64,000 nt of DNA. It comes from Neorhizobium lilium. GTDB taxonomy: Bacteria; Pseudomonadota; Alphaproteobacteria; Rhizobiales; Rhizobiaceae. The DNA is taken from positions 868,001 to 932,000 of the forward strand of contig NZ_SBIP01000002.1 of NCBI RefSeq assembly GCF_004053875.1, in the 5' to 3' direction. This document shows, one piece after another, positions 17,602 through 26,837 of the stretch. Position 1 is the first letter of the stretch. Every line of letters starts with the position of its first letter. Below the pieces are notes generated by a model, which was not told where the DNA came from, did no database searches, and was given only the letters and a program-made list of their open reading frames with translations. A program made the translations under genes and the position numbers.

Positions 17602-18921
17602 TTAGCTTTTCCGTCTGGAAACATTAACCGGCGACAGCGGGAAATCGTTGCATCCGAGCAAAACCCCAATCTGGCGGGCCATTTCAAGGTCGAACGAAGG
17701 CAGGAAGCGCTCGAACGGAGCCATGACCTCCATACGGACGCGGCCAGATAACGCGCCAGCAAGGCTTTCTAGCTTCGGCATGACGGACATTGCCCTGAAC
17801 GCCACCGATGGCGGCACGTCGGGGAACAGTTTCGCCCCAGCCTCCCTGTCCGTTGCCATGGAAGCAATCCGAAGCACATCGTCGCTAGCGTTGTCGATAC
17901 GGTAGCGTCCGTCCCAGACGGTGTCTTCCCCCGGCAGCACATCGACCGAAGGCAGGCCACGATTTTCACGCTGCATGTAAAGCCCTTCCCGCCTCATGTC
18001 GAAGATGACGCGGCCGGCAGTAATGCGTCCCGGCCGGCGAGCGCCGACGAACGCCATGATTCGGTCGAGGCTTTCCCGCCTTAATCCGTGCTCCCTCCCC
18101 CCGAGCACAGCGGCCAAGGCAGCGAGCCCATGGCGAAGCACGTCTTGCGGTTCGTCGAGGCCGGCGGGTCCGATATGGGCCAGTACACCCTGCTGCAGCG
18201 TCGCATGCCGCCGCAAGAAACCCGCAGCCTCTTCGGACAGTCTGCGCCGCCGCTCCCCGGCCTCAAAGATCTCGCGCGAAACAGACAAGGCTTCCGTGGC
18301 CAGCGCCTGCCGCATCCGCACCCGCTCGTAATGAGGATCGGTGTTGCTGGGATCATCGAGCCAGGCGATGTCCCGTTCCACCAGAGCAAGCCGAATATCT
18401 GCCCGCCGCGTTGACAGAAACGGACGCAGCAGCCAGCGCCGGCGCTGCAGGAGCACCTCTTCCGCCATTCCCGCAAGACCGAGATTGTCGTGATCGTCGC
18501 TTCTTGCTGCCCGCATCGCCACCGTCTCCCGCTGGTCGTCCAGCGTATGACCGGTGAGAATAGCCGTCGCATCAAGCTCATCGGCTATGTCCATCAGCAG
18601 GGCGTAGCGCGCCTCGCGGGCTGCGGCGGAAAGCCCCGCCTTCGGCTTATCGCCACCCCATCGGCGGATCAAATGGGGTATGCCCCGGGCGCTGCAGAAT
18701 TGAGCAACGGCATCAGCCTCGTCGGCGCTTTCGGCGCGAAGACCATGATCGATGGTGGCGGCGGCAAGGGAAATACCGTCAGCGGAGGACGCGCCAAGGC
18801 TGTCGGCAAGCATCGTAAGAAGACCAAGCGAATCGCTGCCGCCTGACACTGCGACCAGCAACCGGCAAGGCCTGTGGAGGGATTGGAGAAGACGCCGGGC
18901 AGCCTGTTCGGGAGAAAGCAT
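17602..18921 (-). CDS. tilS: tRNA(Ile)-lysidine synthase
   Basis: TilS attaches lysine to C34 of the CAT-anticodon tRNA-Ile so that it reads AUA. The 439-residue protein has the PP-loop SGGSDS at 26-31, the family segment GHTLDDQRETVAMRAARSD, and DDPSNTDPHYERVRMRQ further on, all in the N-terminal catalytic domain. The C-terminal part is less conserved. It starts 20 bases after cpoB and precedes ftsH, the standard order in rhizobia. No clear ribosome binding site is seen before the ATG. Confidence 0.95.
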   Translation of the reverse strand: MLSPEQAARRLLQSLHRPCRLLVAVSGGSDSLGLLTMLADSLGASSADGISLAAATIDHGLRAESADEADAVAQFCSARGIPHLIRRWGGDKPKAGLSAAAREARYALLMDIADELDATAILTGHTLDDQRETVAMRAARSDDHDNLGLAGMAEEVLLQRRRWLLRPFLSTRRADIRLALVERDIAWLDDPSNTDPHYERVRMRQALATEALSVSREIFEAGERRRRLSEEAAGFLRRHATLQQGVLAHIGPAGLDEPQDVLRHGLAALAAVLGGREHGLRRESLDRIMAFVGARRPGRITAGRVIFDMRREGLYMQRENRGLPSVDVLPGEDTVWDGRYRIDNASDDVLRIASMATDREAGAKLFPDVPPSVAFRAMSVMPKLESLAGALSGRVRMEVMAPFERFLPSFDLEMARQIGVLLGCNDFPLSPVNVSRRKS

Positions 18922-18941
18922 CCGTTACCCGGAAAATGCGG

Positions 18942-19970
18942 TCAGCAGGAGAGACGCTTCTGCTCGCTGGTTGCCTTGGTCAGCACGGCCTTGGGCGCAT
19001 TGGGATAACGCTTGGGCACTTCGCGAAGTGTTGCGCAGGCGGTCTCGGTGTTGTCGAGCTGCGCCAGCGACATGCCGAGCTTCAGCAGCATTTCCGGCGC
19101 CTTGGCCGATTTGCCGTAAGTCTGGTGGGCGTTGAGGAACGTCTTGGCCGAGTCCGTATATTTGCCCTGCGAATACTGGGCTTCGCCCAACCAGAAACTG
19201 GCATCGCCGGCGCGGGTGCTCTTTGGATAGGCGGCGAGGTAGCTGGAAAATTCCTTCTCTGCCAGCGGATAGTCGCCGGCAAGAACATGGTCATAGGCGA
19301 TCTTGTAAGAGTCGTTTTCGCTGCCGAGCGATGCCGTCTGCTGCTGATCCTGGTTGCCTGTGGCTCCGCGCGCCGTCTGACCGCCCGTATCGACACCAGG
19401 AAGTCCAGCGGAATTGTTCGTCTGGCTGCGCGATGCCCCACGAGCATTGCCGTTCTGGTCGAAATCGATCGAGCCGAGCGTCGTTGGCGGTGGCGCGGCA
19501 CGACCCGATGAAGAAGGTGCGCCTGCGCCTGGGATCGCAGCCGACGGCTGGTCGATGATGCGGGCGACGTCGTCCGAAGCACCGGACGATGCCGGTGGGG
19601 CGGCGGTTGTGCCGCGGTTGGCCGCCACGGCCGGTTTCCCGGCCGTGTCGTCCACTTCGGTTCTCTTCTTCTTTTCCAGGTCCTGGAAACGAAATTCGTT
19701 ATCTTCCTGCGTCTTTCGCAGTTGCTCCTGCATCTGCAGCAGCTGATAGCTCATTTCCTCGATGCGACCATTGAGCTGACGCACCTCTTCCTGGAGCTGC
19801 TGGATCCGGACGGCATCGTTGCTTTGCGCCAGAATGACGGGCCGATCCTTGGCCGCCTGCTGTTGCGAAACGGTCTGCTCGCCCTGAAAAAGTTTCGGCA
19901 ACGAAAAGGCGCCCGCAGGGCCGCTCGTCACCGCCAGCCCTAGCATCGCTGCCAAGACAATTTTTCTCAT
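18942..19970 (-). CDS. cpoB: Cell division coordinator CpoB (YbgF)
   Basis: The 342-residue periplasmic protein has a signal peptide (MRKIVLAAMLGLAVTSGPAGA), a coiled-coil at about 50-100 (VRIQQLQEEVRQLNGRIEEM), a long low-complexity Ser/Ala/Gln linker, and C-terminal TPR repeats (YKIAYDHVLAGDYPLAEKEF onward). CpoB works with the Tol-Pal complex to couple peptidoglycan synthesis with outer-membrane constriction. It follows pal and precedes tilS. The ATG at 19970 follows AGGACGGA. The linker is longer than in E. coli CpoB. Confidence 0.93.
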   Translation of the reverse strand: MRKIVLAAMLGLAVTSGPAGAFSLPKLFQGEQTVSQQQAAKDRPVILAQSNDAVRIQQLQEEVRQLNGRIEEMSYQLLQMQEQLRKTQEDNEFRFQDLEKKKRTEVDDTAGKPAVAANRGTTAAPPASSGASDDVARIIDQPSAAIPGAGAPSSSGRAAPPPTTLGSIDFDQNGNARGASRSQTNNSAGLPGVDTGGQTARGATGNQDQQQTASLGSENDSYKIAYDHVLAGDYPLAEKEFSSYLAAYPKSTRAGDASFWLGEAQYSQGKYTDSAKTFLNAHQTYGKSAKAPEMLLKLGMSLAQLDNTETACATLREVPKRYPNAPKAVLTKATSEQKRLSC

Positions 19971-20096
19971 GTCGTCCGTCCTGCTCTTTGATTTGCGCCG
20001 GAATGGCGCGTCAGGAGATTTTTACAACTGCCGTAAAAAAGCAACCAATGTCAGGTCCAAAATCCTGCAAATCGGGGCCAAACTAAGGAAAAAATA

Positions 20097-20121
20097 AAAA
20101 GGCGGCCCGAAGCCGCCTTTT
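20097..20121. terminator. Bidirectional terminator after pal
   Basis: AAAAGGCGGC (20097-20106) and GCCGCCTTTT (20112-20121) form a perfect 10-bp stem. A/T runs flank both sides, so it works for pal on the minus strand, 32 bases after its stop. Confidence 0.85.
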
Positions 20122-20152
20122 ATTACCAAATTGTCACCCCGTCCGGGTGTGG

Positions 20153-20689
20153 TTACATGCCGGCGCCGCCGCCAAGCACCGTTACAGCGCGACGGTTCTG
20201 CGACCAGCAGGAAATGTCGTCGCAGACGGCGACCGGGCGTTCCTTGCCGTAGGAGATGGTCTTCAGGCGATTGGCCGGAATGCCGCGTGAAGACAGATAA
20301 TCCTTCGTGGCGGCAGCGCGGCGTGCGCCGAGCGCCAGATTGTATTCGCGCGTGCCGCGTTCGTCGGCATGGCCTTCGATCGTGATGGCATATTTCGGAT
20401 AGCGCTGCAGCCACTGGGCCTGACGGTCGAGCGTCTGCTGGGCATCGGCACGGATCGAGGTCGAGTCGGTATCGAAGAAGATGCGGTCGCCGACATTCAC
20501 AGTGAAGTCCTGGGTCGAACCGGGCGTTGCCGAGCCTGCACCGTTGAGGCCGAGATCACCTGCATTGTTGGGCAGGTTCTTCTTGTTGGCGCAGCCCGCG
20601 AGCGCCAGGGCGAGCGTCAGCGCGATGACGGCAGGGTTGCGAGCGAGGGTCTGCATGCGGCTCATCGCCGGGGTTCCAGTGCGGCTCAT
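20153..20689 (-). CDS. pal: Peptidoglycan-associated lipoprotein Pal
   Basis: Pal is an outer-membrane lipoprotein that binds peptidoglycan and TolB and keeps the envelope layers together during division. The 178-residue product has a lipoprotein signal ending in the lipobox LAGC, a short linker, and an OmpA-like domain (IFFDTDSTSIRADAQ; TIEGHADERGTREYNLALGARRA). The ATG at 20689 follows AAGGAGAGA, so the upstream in-frame starts are not used. It lies 175 bases after tolB with its own likely promoter, and ends at a strong terminator. Confidence 0.97.
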   Translation of the reverse strand: MSRTGTPAMSRMQTLARNPAVIALTLALALAGCANKKNLPNNAGDLGLNGAGSATPGSTQDFTVNVGDRIFFDTDSTSIRADAQQTLDRQAQWLQRYPKYAITIEGHADERGTREYNLALGARRAAATKDYLSSRGIPANRLKTISYGKERPVAVCDDISCWSQNRRAVTVLGGGAGM

Positions 20690-20747
20690 GGCCGGTCTCT
20701 CCTTGATCGATTGCATTTCAGAGTTGCCAGACTCTAACCGAAAGCGG

Positions 20748-20775
20748 TTAACCATGATCAAACTTCTATGGTTAA
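20748..20775. promoter_or_regulatory. Inverted repeat in the pal promoter region
   Basis: TTAACCAT (20748-20755) and ATGGTTAA (20768-20775) are perfect inverted arms 12 bases apart, 59 bases ahead of the pal start. The arms contain TTAACC half-sites but not the CtrA N7 spacing. It may be an operator; short arms make chance possible. Confidence 0.35.
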
Positions 20776-20864
20776 TGAAGTCTTGTCTGTCCCGTTGTTC
20801 CGCCCTTTTCCAAGAGAATAGGGCGGGAAAGAGGCGGTGTCGGCCGCCAGGTCAAGTTTCCGTC

Positions 20865-22175
20865 TTATTCGAGCAGCGGCGACCATGCCGGGTCGGACGC
20901 ATAACCCGGCGTCTTGACCAGCTGTTCGTTATAACCCGTCAGGTCGATGGAATATAGCTGGGGTCCTCCGGCACCGGCCGCCTGACGGAAGAACATCAGC
21001 ACGCGCCCGTTGGGCGCCCAGGTCGGGCCTTCATTGTGGAAGCCAGAGGTCAGAACCCGCTCGCCCGATCCGTCCGGCTTCATCACGCCGATCGAGAACT
21101 TGCCGCCCGACTGCTTCGTAAAGGCGATGAGGTCGCCGCGCGGCGACCAGACAGGCGTCGAATAGGAGCCGTCGCCGAACGAGATGCGGCTCTGGCCGGA
21201 ACCGTCGGCACCCATGACGTAGATCTGCTGCTTGCCGCCGCGGTCGCTTTCGAAGGTGATCCGACCGCCGTCTGGGGAGTATGAGGGCGCCGTATCGATC
21301 GCCGCCGTGCTGGTCAGGCGCGTCGTGGTGCGCGAGCGAAGGTCCATCGTGTAGATATTCGCATTGCCTTCCTGCTGAAGGCTCATGATGACCTTCTGGC
21401 CATCCGGCGAAAAGCGCGGCGAGAAGGTCATGCCGGGGAAATTGCCCACCACCTCGCGTTGGCCGGTTTCCAGCTGCAGCAAATAAACGCGCGGCTGGTT
21501 GCCTTCGAAGGACATGTAGGTGACTTCCTGCCGGCTTGGCGAAAAGCGCGGCGTCAGCACCAGGTCCTTGCCATTGGTCAGCATGCGGACGTTGAACCCG
21601 TCCTGGTCCATGATGGCAAGCTGCCGCTGGCGGGCAGTCTTCGGGCCACTTTCCGAAACGAACACGACGCGGGTATCGAAATAGCCCTTCTCGCCGGTGA
21701 TGCGCTCATAGATCGCGTCGGCGATGATATGGGCCAGGCGGCGCCAGTTTTCCGGCTGGGTGAAGAATTGCTGGCCGCTCATCTGGCTGCCGGCATAGGT
21801 ATCCCAGAGGCGGAACTCGGCACGCAACCGGCCGTCGCCTTCGCGGCTGACGCGGCCGACCACGAGCGCCTGGGCGTTGATCGCCTTCCAGTCCTCGAAG
21901 CGCGGTGCTTTGCCCGGATCGGTGATCTTCTCGATGAAGGCCTGCCGGTTGACCGGCGCAAACAGCCCGGAGCGCTGCAGATCGGCTGCAATCACCTGAG
22001 AGATCTGCGGCCCGAGCTCGTTATTGGACAGGAAGTCCGTGATCGCGATCGGCAAGGGCTCGACATTGCCCTTGTTGATGTTGATTTCCACCAGCGCATG
22101 GGCCGGGGACGTGAGAGCCGCCACGCTGGCGCCTCCCATCATGAGGCCAAGGAAGGAACGTCTGATCATATCCAT
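20865..22175 (-). CDS. tolB: Tol-Pal system protein TolB
   Basis: TolB is the periplasmic hub that binds Pal and TolA. The 436-residue product has a signal peptide with a twin-arginine-like start ([19 protein letters not shown]), an N-terminal alpha/beta domain and a six-bladed beta-propeller with repeated SPDG/SPR motifs ([37 protein letters not shown]). The ATG at 22175 follows AAAGG. It lies 27 bases after tolA in the tolQRAB operon. Confidence 0.97.
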   Translation of the reverse strand: MDMIRRSFLGLMMGGASVAALTSPAHALVEININKGNVEPLPIAITDFLSNNELGPQISQVIAADLQRSGLFAPVNRQAFIEKITDPGKAPRFEDWKAINAQALVVGRVSREGDGRLRAEFRLWDTYAGSQMSGQQFFTQPENWRRLAHIIADAIYERITGEKGYFDTRVVFVSESGPKTARQRQLAIMDQDGFNVRMLTNGKDLVLTPRFSPSRQEVTYMSFEGNQPRVYLLQLETGQREVVGNFPGMTFSPRFSPDGQKVIMSLQQEGNANIYTMDLRSRTTTRLTSTAAIDTAPSYSPDGGRITFESDRGGKQQIYVMGADGSGQSRISFGDGSYSTPVWSPRGDLIAFTKQSGGKFSIGVMKPDGSGERVLTSGFHNEGPTWAPNGRVLMFFRQAAGAGGPQLYSIDLTGYNEQLVKTPGYASDPAWSPLLE

Positions 22176-22202
22176 AAAGCCTTTCAGCTACGCTTTCATC
22201 TC

Positions 22203-23429
22203 TTAGAGCCCCAGCTCGCTGGGGTCGAAATTGACGACGACTTCGCTCCAAGAATCATACTTGTCGGCAGGCAGATTCTTGAAGGGTGACGACCGCAGCA
22301 CTGCGCGGCGGGCGCTTGATTCCATTGTTCGTCTGGCCGTATCGGAGCCGCCGCTGGAGGAAACCTCCGGCTCGCCCACGATCGCGCCCGACTGGTCGAG
22401 CCTCATATGCACCCGTATAATCATCCCCTGCAGGCCCTCGATGCCGGCAATGGTCGACCAGTTGTTGGAGATCTGGCCGCGCAACGCGTCCATCTCGCTC
22501 TGGCTGAGCTTCGCGCCTGTAGAAGGCTTGGTGCTTCCCGTCGAGGCCGGCGTTGCGGACCGCTTGGCGCCACCACCCGAAGCATCCTGCTTGTTGAGCA
22601 TGGCTGCGATCTGGTCGGCATTGAAATCGCTTTTCTGCGACGACGAAGACTTGGCGGCGTCCTGCTTCTTGCCTTCCTTCTTGTCGGTCGGCTTGGATGT
22701 ATCCGTCGCCTTTGTATCGGCCTTGGCGACTTCGGTCGGCTTCGGGGTTTCCGGCTTCTTCTCCGGCGTCTTTTCCACGGGCTTCTCGACCGGCTTTGCC
22801 TCTTCCTTCGGCGGCTCGGGCTTGGGCGGCTGCGGTTTTGCCATCGGAAGCGGCGGCGTTTGCGGCAGCTCTCCGGTCTCGGACTGGTTTTCCGCCTGAA
22901 CGGGCGCCGGCGTCGGCTTGGCCGCTTCCGGCTTCGGCGGCATGGGCTCGGGCTTCGGCGGGGTGGGTTCCGGCTTGGGCGGTGTCGGCTCGGGTTTAGG
23001 CTGCGGCAGCGCTGCCGTCTCCACAGGTTTCGGAGCGGTCTCCTCCGGCGCGATTTCCTTCACCTCGTTCTGCTCGGGCGTTGGCGTGGGCGTCGGCCGT
23101 TCGACAGGCTTCGGCGCAGCAGCCACCTCGACTGGCTTCGGCTTTGCCGTCGGCGTCGGCGGCGTCTTCAGGTCCACATCGTTCTCGCCCGCATTTTCAG
23201 CGTTCTCGATGGCCTTTTGGTTCTTGGTTTCCTTCGGCGACGGCTTGTCCTTGTTGGGAGCCTTCTTGTCGCCCTGCTGCATCTGCGTCATCGATTCCAC
23301 CGGCACGATATCGACCGGGAACGCCTCCACGTCGGCAACCGTCAGCGGCGCCGGAGCGGAAAGCGTTAACATCGCCCAGCCGAGAACCAGCAGGTGCAGA
23401 GCGACCGATGTGCCGACACTACCTTTCAT
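22203..23429 (-). CDS. tolA: Cell envelope integrity protein TolA
   Basis: TolA spans the periplasm and transmits proton-motive force from TolQR to TolB-Pal. The 408-residue product has one N-terminal helix (VALHLLVLGWAMLTL), a long Pro/Lys/Glu/Ala-rich domain (about 60-270) with repeated PKPEPTPP units, and a C-terminal domain (LSQSEMDALRGQISNNWSTI onward). The proline-rich stalk differs from the Ala-Lys helix of E. coli TolA but is usual in alphaproteobacteria. It starts 10 bases after tolR. Confidence 0.93.
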   Translation of the reverse strand: MKGSVGTSVALHLLVLGWAMLTLSAPAPLTVADVEAFPVDIVPVESMTQMQQGDKKAPNKDKPSPKETKNQKAIENAENAGENDVDLKTPPTPTAKPKPVEVAAAPKPVERPTPTPTPEQNEVKEIAPEETAPKPVETAALPQPKPEPTPPKPEPTPPKPEPMPPKPEAAKPTPAPVQAENQSETGELPQTPPLPMAKPQPPKPEPPKEEAKPVEKPVEKTPEKKPETPKPTEVAKADTKATDTSKPTDKKEGKKQDAAKSSSSQKSDFNADQIAAMLNKQDASGGGAKRSATPASTGSTKPSTGAKLSQSEMDALRGQISNNWSTIAGIEGLQGMIIRVHMRLDQSGAIVGEPEVSSSGGSDTARRTMESSARRAVLRSSPFKNLPADKYDSWSEVVVNFDPSELGL

Positions 23430-23439
23430 GGCGCCGCGA

Positions 23440-23895
23440 TCACTTCTCCTGTTCCTGCAGCGTTACAAGACCGATATTCTTGTAACCAGCTGCAGAAATA
23501 CGGGCCATGACCTTCATCACCCCGCCATAGGCGGCTGAGGTGTCTCCGCGCACGTAAATGCGCTCGTTATAGCCGGTGGTGGCAATGGCCTGCAGCTTCG
23601 GCAGGATGTCGTCGATGGCGATCGGCGTTTCCTGCAGGAAGATTTCGCCCTTCGTATTGACGGAAATGGTGATCGGCTGCGTATCGGAGTTCATCGCCTT
23701 GGCCTGGGTTTCAGGCAGGTCGATGGGAACGCCGACGGTCATCATCGGCGCGGCGACCATGAAGATGATCAACAGCACCAGCATGACGTCGACGAGAGGC
23801 GTGACGTTGATTTCGCTGATGGCACCGCCGCGACGCCCGCCACGCCTGCGACGTCCGCCTCCCGATGCCTTGGATCCTCCGGCAGACATGCCCAT
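23440..23895 (-). CDS. tolR: Protein TolR
   Basis: TolR is an ExbD-family inner-membrane protein that forms a proton channel with TolQ. The 151-residue product has a basic, glycine-rich N-terminus ([16 protein letters not shown]), one membrane helix carrying the conserved aspartate in [19 protein letters not shown], and a periplasmic C-terminal domain. The ATG at 23895 follows AAGGAG. It lies 28 bases after tolQ and 10 before tolA. Confidence 0.97.
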   Translation of the reverse strand: MGMSAGGSKASGGGRRRRGGRRGGAISEINVTPLVDVMLVLLIIFMVAAPMMTVGVPIDLPETQAKAMNSDTQPITISVNTKGEIFLQETPIAIDDILPKLQAIATTGYNERIYVRGDTSAAYGGVMKVMARISAAGYKNIGLVTLQEQEK

Positions 23896-23923
23896 GATAC
23901 GTGCTCCTTGGCCCGGCTAACCG

Positions 23924-24643
23924 TTACTGCGCAGCCTGGCGCGGCTGCAGCTTTTCATCGATCTGGCGTGACAGGATGGCTGAAAACTCGTCGGCAAAGC
24001 CTTCCATGCGGGCCGACAGCTTGCCGGCATCGCCCATGAACTTGTTGTAGGCGATAACTGCCGGAATAGCGGCCACGAGACCGATGGCCGTTGCCAGAAG
24101 CGCTTCGGCGATACCCGGCGCCACGACCGCAAGATTGGTTGATTTGGAACCGGCAATGGCCTGGAAAGAGGTCATGATGCCGACCACGGTCCCGAACAGG
24201 CCGATGAAGGGACCGGCGGAGCCGATCGTTGCCAGCGAGCCGAGCCGCGCTTCGAAGCCTTCGCCCTCGCGTGCTATGGTCACGTCCATCGCCCGGTCGA
24301 TGCGCATCTGCAGACCGATCGGCGAACGCGCACCCCGCTCGAAGCTCTTCTTCCATTCCCGCATGGCGGCCACGAAAATCGCGCCCAGCCCGGTATTCTG
24401 GCGATCGGCCAGGCTCCGATAGAGCTCTTCCAGCGACTGGCCGGACCAGAACACCTGCTCGAACTGGTCGAACTGGCGCTTGGCCTTGGCAAAGCTCACA
24501 TATTTGTCGATGACGATCGCCCAGGTCCAGACGGACGCGCCGAGCAACCCGATCATCACCAGCTTGACGACCCAACCCGCCTGCATGAACAGCGACCAGA
24601 GGCTCACTTCGCTTGCCGCCGCCGCCAAACCTACCTGTTCCAT
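23924..24643 (-). CDS. tolQ: Protein TolQ
   Basis: TolQ is a MotA/TolQ/ExbB-family proton channel subunit. The 239-residue product has three membrane helices (about 20-40, 135-160, 170-195) with the conserved IGLFGTVVGIMTSFQ and AEALLATAIGLVAAIPAVIAYN segments. It starts the tolQRAB operon. A GC-rich hairpin sits 25 bases upstream of the start. The ribosome binding site is weak (GGGG further away), so the hairpin could influence translation. Confidence 0.97.
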   Translation of the reverse strand: MEQVGLAAAASEVSLWSLFMQAGWVVKLVMIGLLGASVWTWAIVIDKYVSFAKAKRQFDQFEQVFWSGQSLEELYRSLADRQNTGLGAIFVAAMREWKKSFERGARSPIGLQMRIDRAMDVTIAREGEGFEARLGSLATIGSAGPFIGLFGTVVGIMTSFQAIAGSKSTNLAVVAPGIAEALLATAIGLVAAIPAVIAYNKFMGDAGKLSARMEGFADEFSAILSRQIDEKLQPRQAAQ

Positions 24644-25016
24644 CGATCAACAATCCCCGAATCCAAACGCCCGGCTTTAAGACCGGGCGGGTTCAAAAGC
24701 GCGCTCTCGCGAGAATTCCGAATGTTCGCTGGATGCGCCCTTCGCCCTGTGCGCAATGAGCTTCAGCTTGGCTTCTCGCTTTCAAATTTGGTCAAAGGAA
24801 GGCGTGCGTTGCACAATTTCCTCAGCCCGCAGTAAGACATCATTATCGTTAAGAATGTGTTACAGGCGGAGCTTCAAGTATCTTTCTGCACACCACCGCG
24901 ATTATTACTGGCGCTTCAATCAAAGCCGCGTGAGGGTCGGACCAAATATCTCACGGGAGCCGGCTGAACTGGTCGATGGGCGATTCGCAACACACCTGCG
25001 GCGGCAGGTAACGTCT
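24644..25016. other. Intergenic region between ybgC and tolQ
   Basis: No gene is supported in these 373 bases. The stretch holds the tolQ leader hairpin at 24668-24689 and presumably the tol operon promoter. I could not fix a convincing -35/-10 pair. Confidence 0.4.
24668..24689 (-). promoter_or_regulatory. Hairpin in the tolQ leader
   Basis: CGCCCGG (24668-24674) and CCGGGCG (24683-24689) pair around an 8-base loop. It is 25 bases ahead of tolQ and lacks a proper T-run on either strand, so it is either a weak terminator for ybgC or a leader structure. Confidence 0.45.
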
Positions 25017-25469
25017 TCATTCCGCCGCTGCGGTAAGGAACTTCTCGGCGATGGTCTCCGGCAGGCGGCGGGGGCGGCCATGTTTGTTGATGACCGCTAT
25101 CACCACTTTGGCGGCGATCAGCAGCGTCTCGCCGCGGCGAATTTCCTGATTCAGCAACATCTTCGCGCCGCCTGCCTTCTCCGTCATTGTCTGGATCATG
25201 AGGATGTCGTCCATCCGCGCTGGCTGCTTGAAATCGATCTCCATCCGGTGGACGACGAAGACCAACCCCTCCTCGTCGGCAGATAGAAGCGTGCTCTGCT
25301 CGCAGCCGAGGCAGCGCAGATAGTCCGTGCGGCCGCGCTCGAGGAAGTGAAGATAGCGGGCGTGGTAGACCATGCCGGAAAAGTCCGTGTCCTCGTAGTA
25401 GACGCGCTGCACCAGGCGATGGCCACCATCCAGTAATTCGCCAGCCAGAAGAAATTTTTGGTCACTCAT
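25017..25469 (-). CDS. ybgC: Tol-Pal associated acyl-CoA thioesterase YbgC
   Basis: The 150-residue hot-dog-fold thioesterase has the catalytic segment VYYEDTDFSGMVYHARYLHFLERGRTDYLR, with the aspartate of the family motif, and the end of the fold (LLIAAKVVIAVINKHGRPRRLPE). In E. coli YbgC acts on acyl-ACP or acyl-CoA and is linked to phospholipid metabolism and Tol-Pal. The ATG at 25469 follows AAGG. It is upstream of tolQ as usual but separated by 373 bases, so it is probably transcribed apart. It is divergent from sqdB. Confidence 0.93.
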   Translation of the reverse strand: MSDQKFLLAGELLDGGHRLVQRVYYEDTDFSGMVYHARYLHFLERGRTDYLRCLGCEQSTLLSADEEGLVFVVHRMEIDFKQPARMDDILMIQTMTEKAGGAKMLLNQEIRRGETLLIAAKVVIAVINKHGRPRRLPETIAEKFLTAAAE

Positions 25470-25593
25470 GCCATTGCCTTGGAAAATTTTCGCTGCTTCA
25501 TTGGTTAGACTTGGAACATTGACCCAGCCACGCCGGATTCCTGTCACATATCCCGCCTATCAGGAATAGTCCGAAAACCAGCGGAGAGTCTTG

Positions 25594-26814
25594 ATGAAGA
25601 TAGCAGTTCTCGGCGGCGACGGTTTTGTCGGCTGGCCGACCTCGCTCCATCTCTCGGAGGCGGGCCACGACATCCACATTCTCGACAATCTTTCCCGCCG
25701 TTGGATCGATACCGAACTCGGGGTCCAGTCACTGACGCCCATGGATAGCATTCAGGAGCGGACCCGAATCTGGCACGCGGAAACCGGCCGCCGCATCCAT
25801 TTCCACCTGATCGACCTGGCCAGGGACTACGAGCTGCTGAAGGGCTGGCTGGCGAAGAACCGCCCGGACGCGATCATCCACTTCGCCGAGCAGCGCGCGG
25901 CGCCGTATTCCATGAAAAGCGACCGGCACAAGAACTATACGGTCAACAACAACGTCAACGCCACGCATAACCTGCTGAATGCCATGGTGGAGCTCGATCT
26001 CGATGCCCATCTCGTGCATCTGGGCACTATGGGCGTCTATGGCTATTCCACGGTCGGTGCGGCCATCCCCGAAGGCTATCTTCCCGTCGGCATCGAGACG
26101 ACCGATGGCCGCACGGCGTCCCAGGAAATCCTTTATCCGGCCAATCCCGGCTCCATCTACCATATGACGAAGTGCCTGGATCAGCTGCTGTTCCAGTTCT
26201 ACGCCAAGAACGATGGCTTGCGGATCACCGATCTCCACCAGGGCATCGTCTGGGGCACGCATACGCAACAGACCCGCCGCCACGAGCAGCTGATCAACCG
26301 GTTCGACTATGACGGCGACTACGGAACCGTGCTCAACCGCTTCCTGATCCAGGCAGCAATCGGCTATCCGCTGACCGTGCACGGTACGGGAGGCCAGACG
26401 CGCGCCTTCATCCACATCCAGGATTCGGTACGCTGCATCGAGATCGCGCTCAACAATCCACCGGTCCGCGGCAGCCGGGTCGAGATCTTCAACCAGATGA
26501 CGGAGACGCACAGGGTTCGCGATCTGGCCGAAATGATTGCCCGCATGAGCGGTTCGCAGATCGCCTGGTTGCCAAACCCGCGCAAGGAGGCTCCCGAAAA
26601 CGATCTCGTGGTCAGGAACGAGAAATTTCTGGGCCTGGGTCTGGACCCGACCACGCTCGGCGAAGGCCTGCTGTCGGAAATTGTCGATGTCGCCCGCAAA
26701 TATGCTTATCGGGTCGATCGCTCCCGCGTTCCGGCCGTATCCGCCTGGACGAAGGACATTGCCGCCAAGGTGGAGCACGATCCCGAAGGCAGGCGGCTGA
26801 AATCGGTGTCGTGA
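25594..26814 (+). CDS. sqdB: UDP-sulfoquinovose synthase SqdB
   Basis: SqdB converts UDP-glucose and sulfite into UDP-sulfoquinovose, the head-group donor of the sulfolipid SQDG. The 406-residue protein is an SDR-fold nucleotide-sugar enzyme with the NAD motif GGDGFVGW at about 7-14, the YHMTK active-site Tyr/Lys pair near 188-192, and family-specific FAEQRAAPYSM, TRAFIHIQDSVRCIEIA and VEIFNQMTE. The ATG at 25594 follows GCGGAGAG. It is first of the sqdB-sqdD-sqdC operon. The family call is strong because the next two genes match the known rhizobial/Rhodobacter set. Confidence 0.94.
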   Translation: MKIAVLGGDGFVGWPTSLHLSEAGHDIHILDNLSRRWIDTELGVQSLTPMDSIQERTRIWHAETGRRIHFHLIDLARDYELLKGWLAKNRPDAIIHFAEQRAAPYSMKSDRHKNYTVNNNVNATHNLLNAMVELDLDAHLVHLGTMGVYGYSTVGAAIPEGYLPVGIETTDGRTASQEILYPANPGSIYHMTKCLDQLLFQFYAKNDGLRITDLHQGIVWGTHTQQTRRHEQLINRFDYDGDYGTVLNRFLIQAAIGYPLTVHGTGGQTRAFIHIQDSVRCIEIALNNPPVRGSRVEIFNQMTETHRVRDLAEMIARMSGSQIAWLPNPRKEAPENDLVVRNEKFLGLGLDPTTLGEGLLSEIVDVARKYAYRVDRSRVPAVSAWTKDIAAKVEHDPEGRRLKSVS

Positions 26815-26837
26815 GTTTGTTGAAGGCGCCTCACCTC

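Noticed and set aside
22407..23369. Arg/Leu-rich frame opposite tolA
   Set aside because: It is the antisense of the Pro/Lys-rich TolA stalk and has no independent support.
24756..25286. Plus-strand frame across the tolQ-ybgC gap
   Set aside because: It runs antisense into ybgC, whose hot-dog motifs are clear, and its first part is low-complexity.
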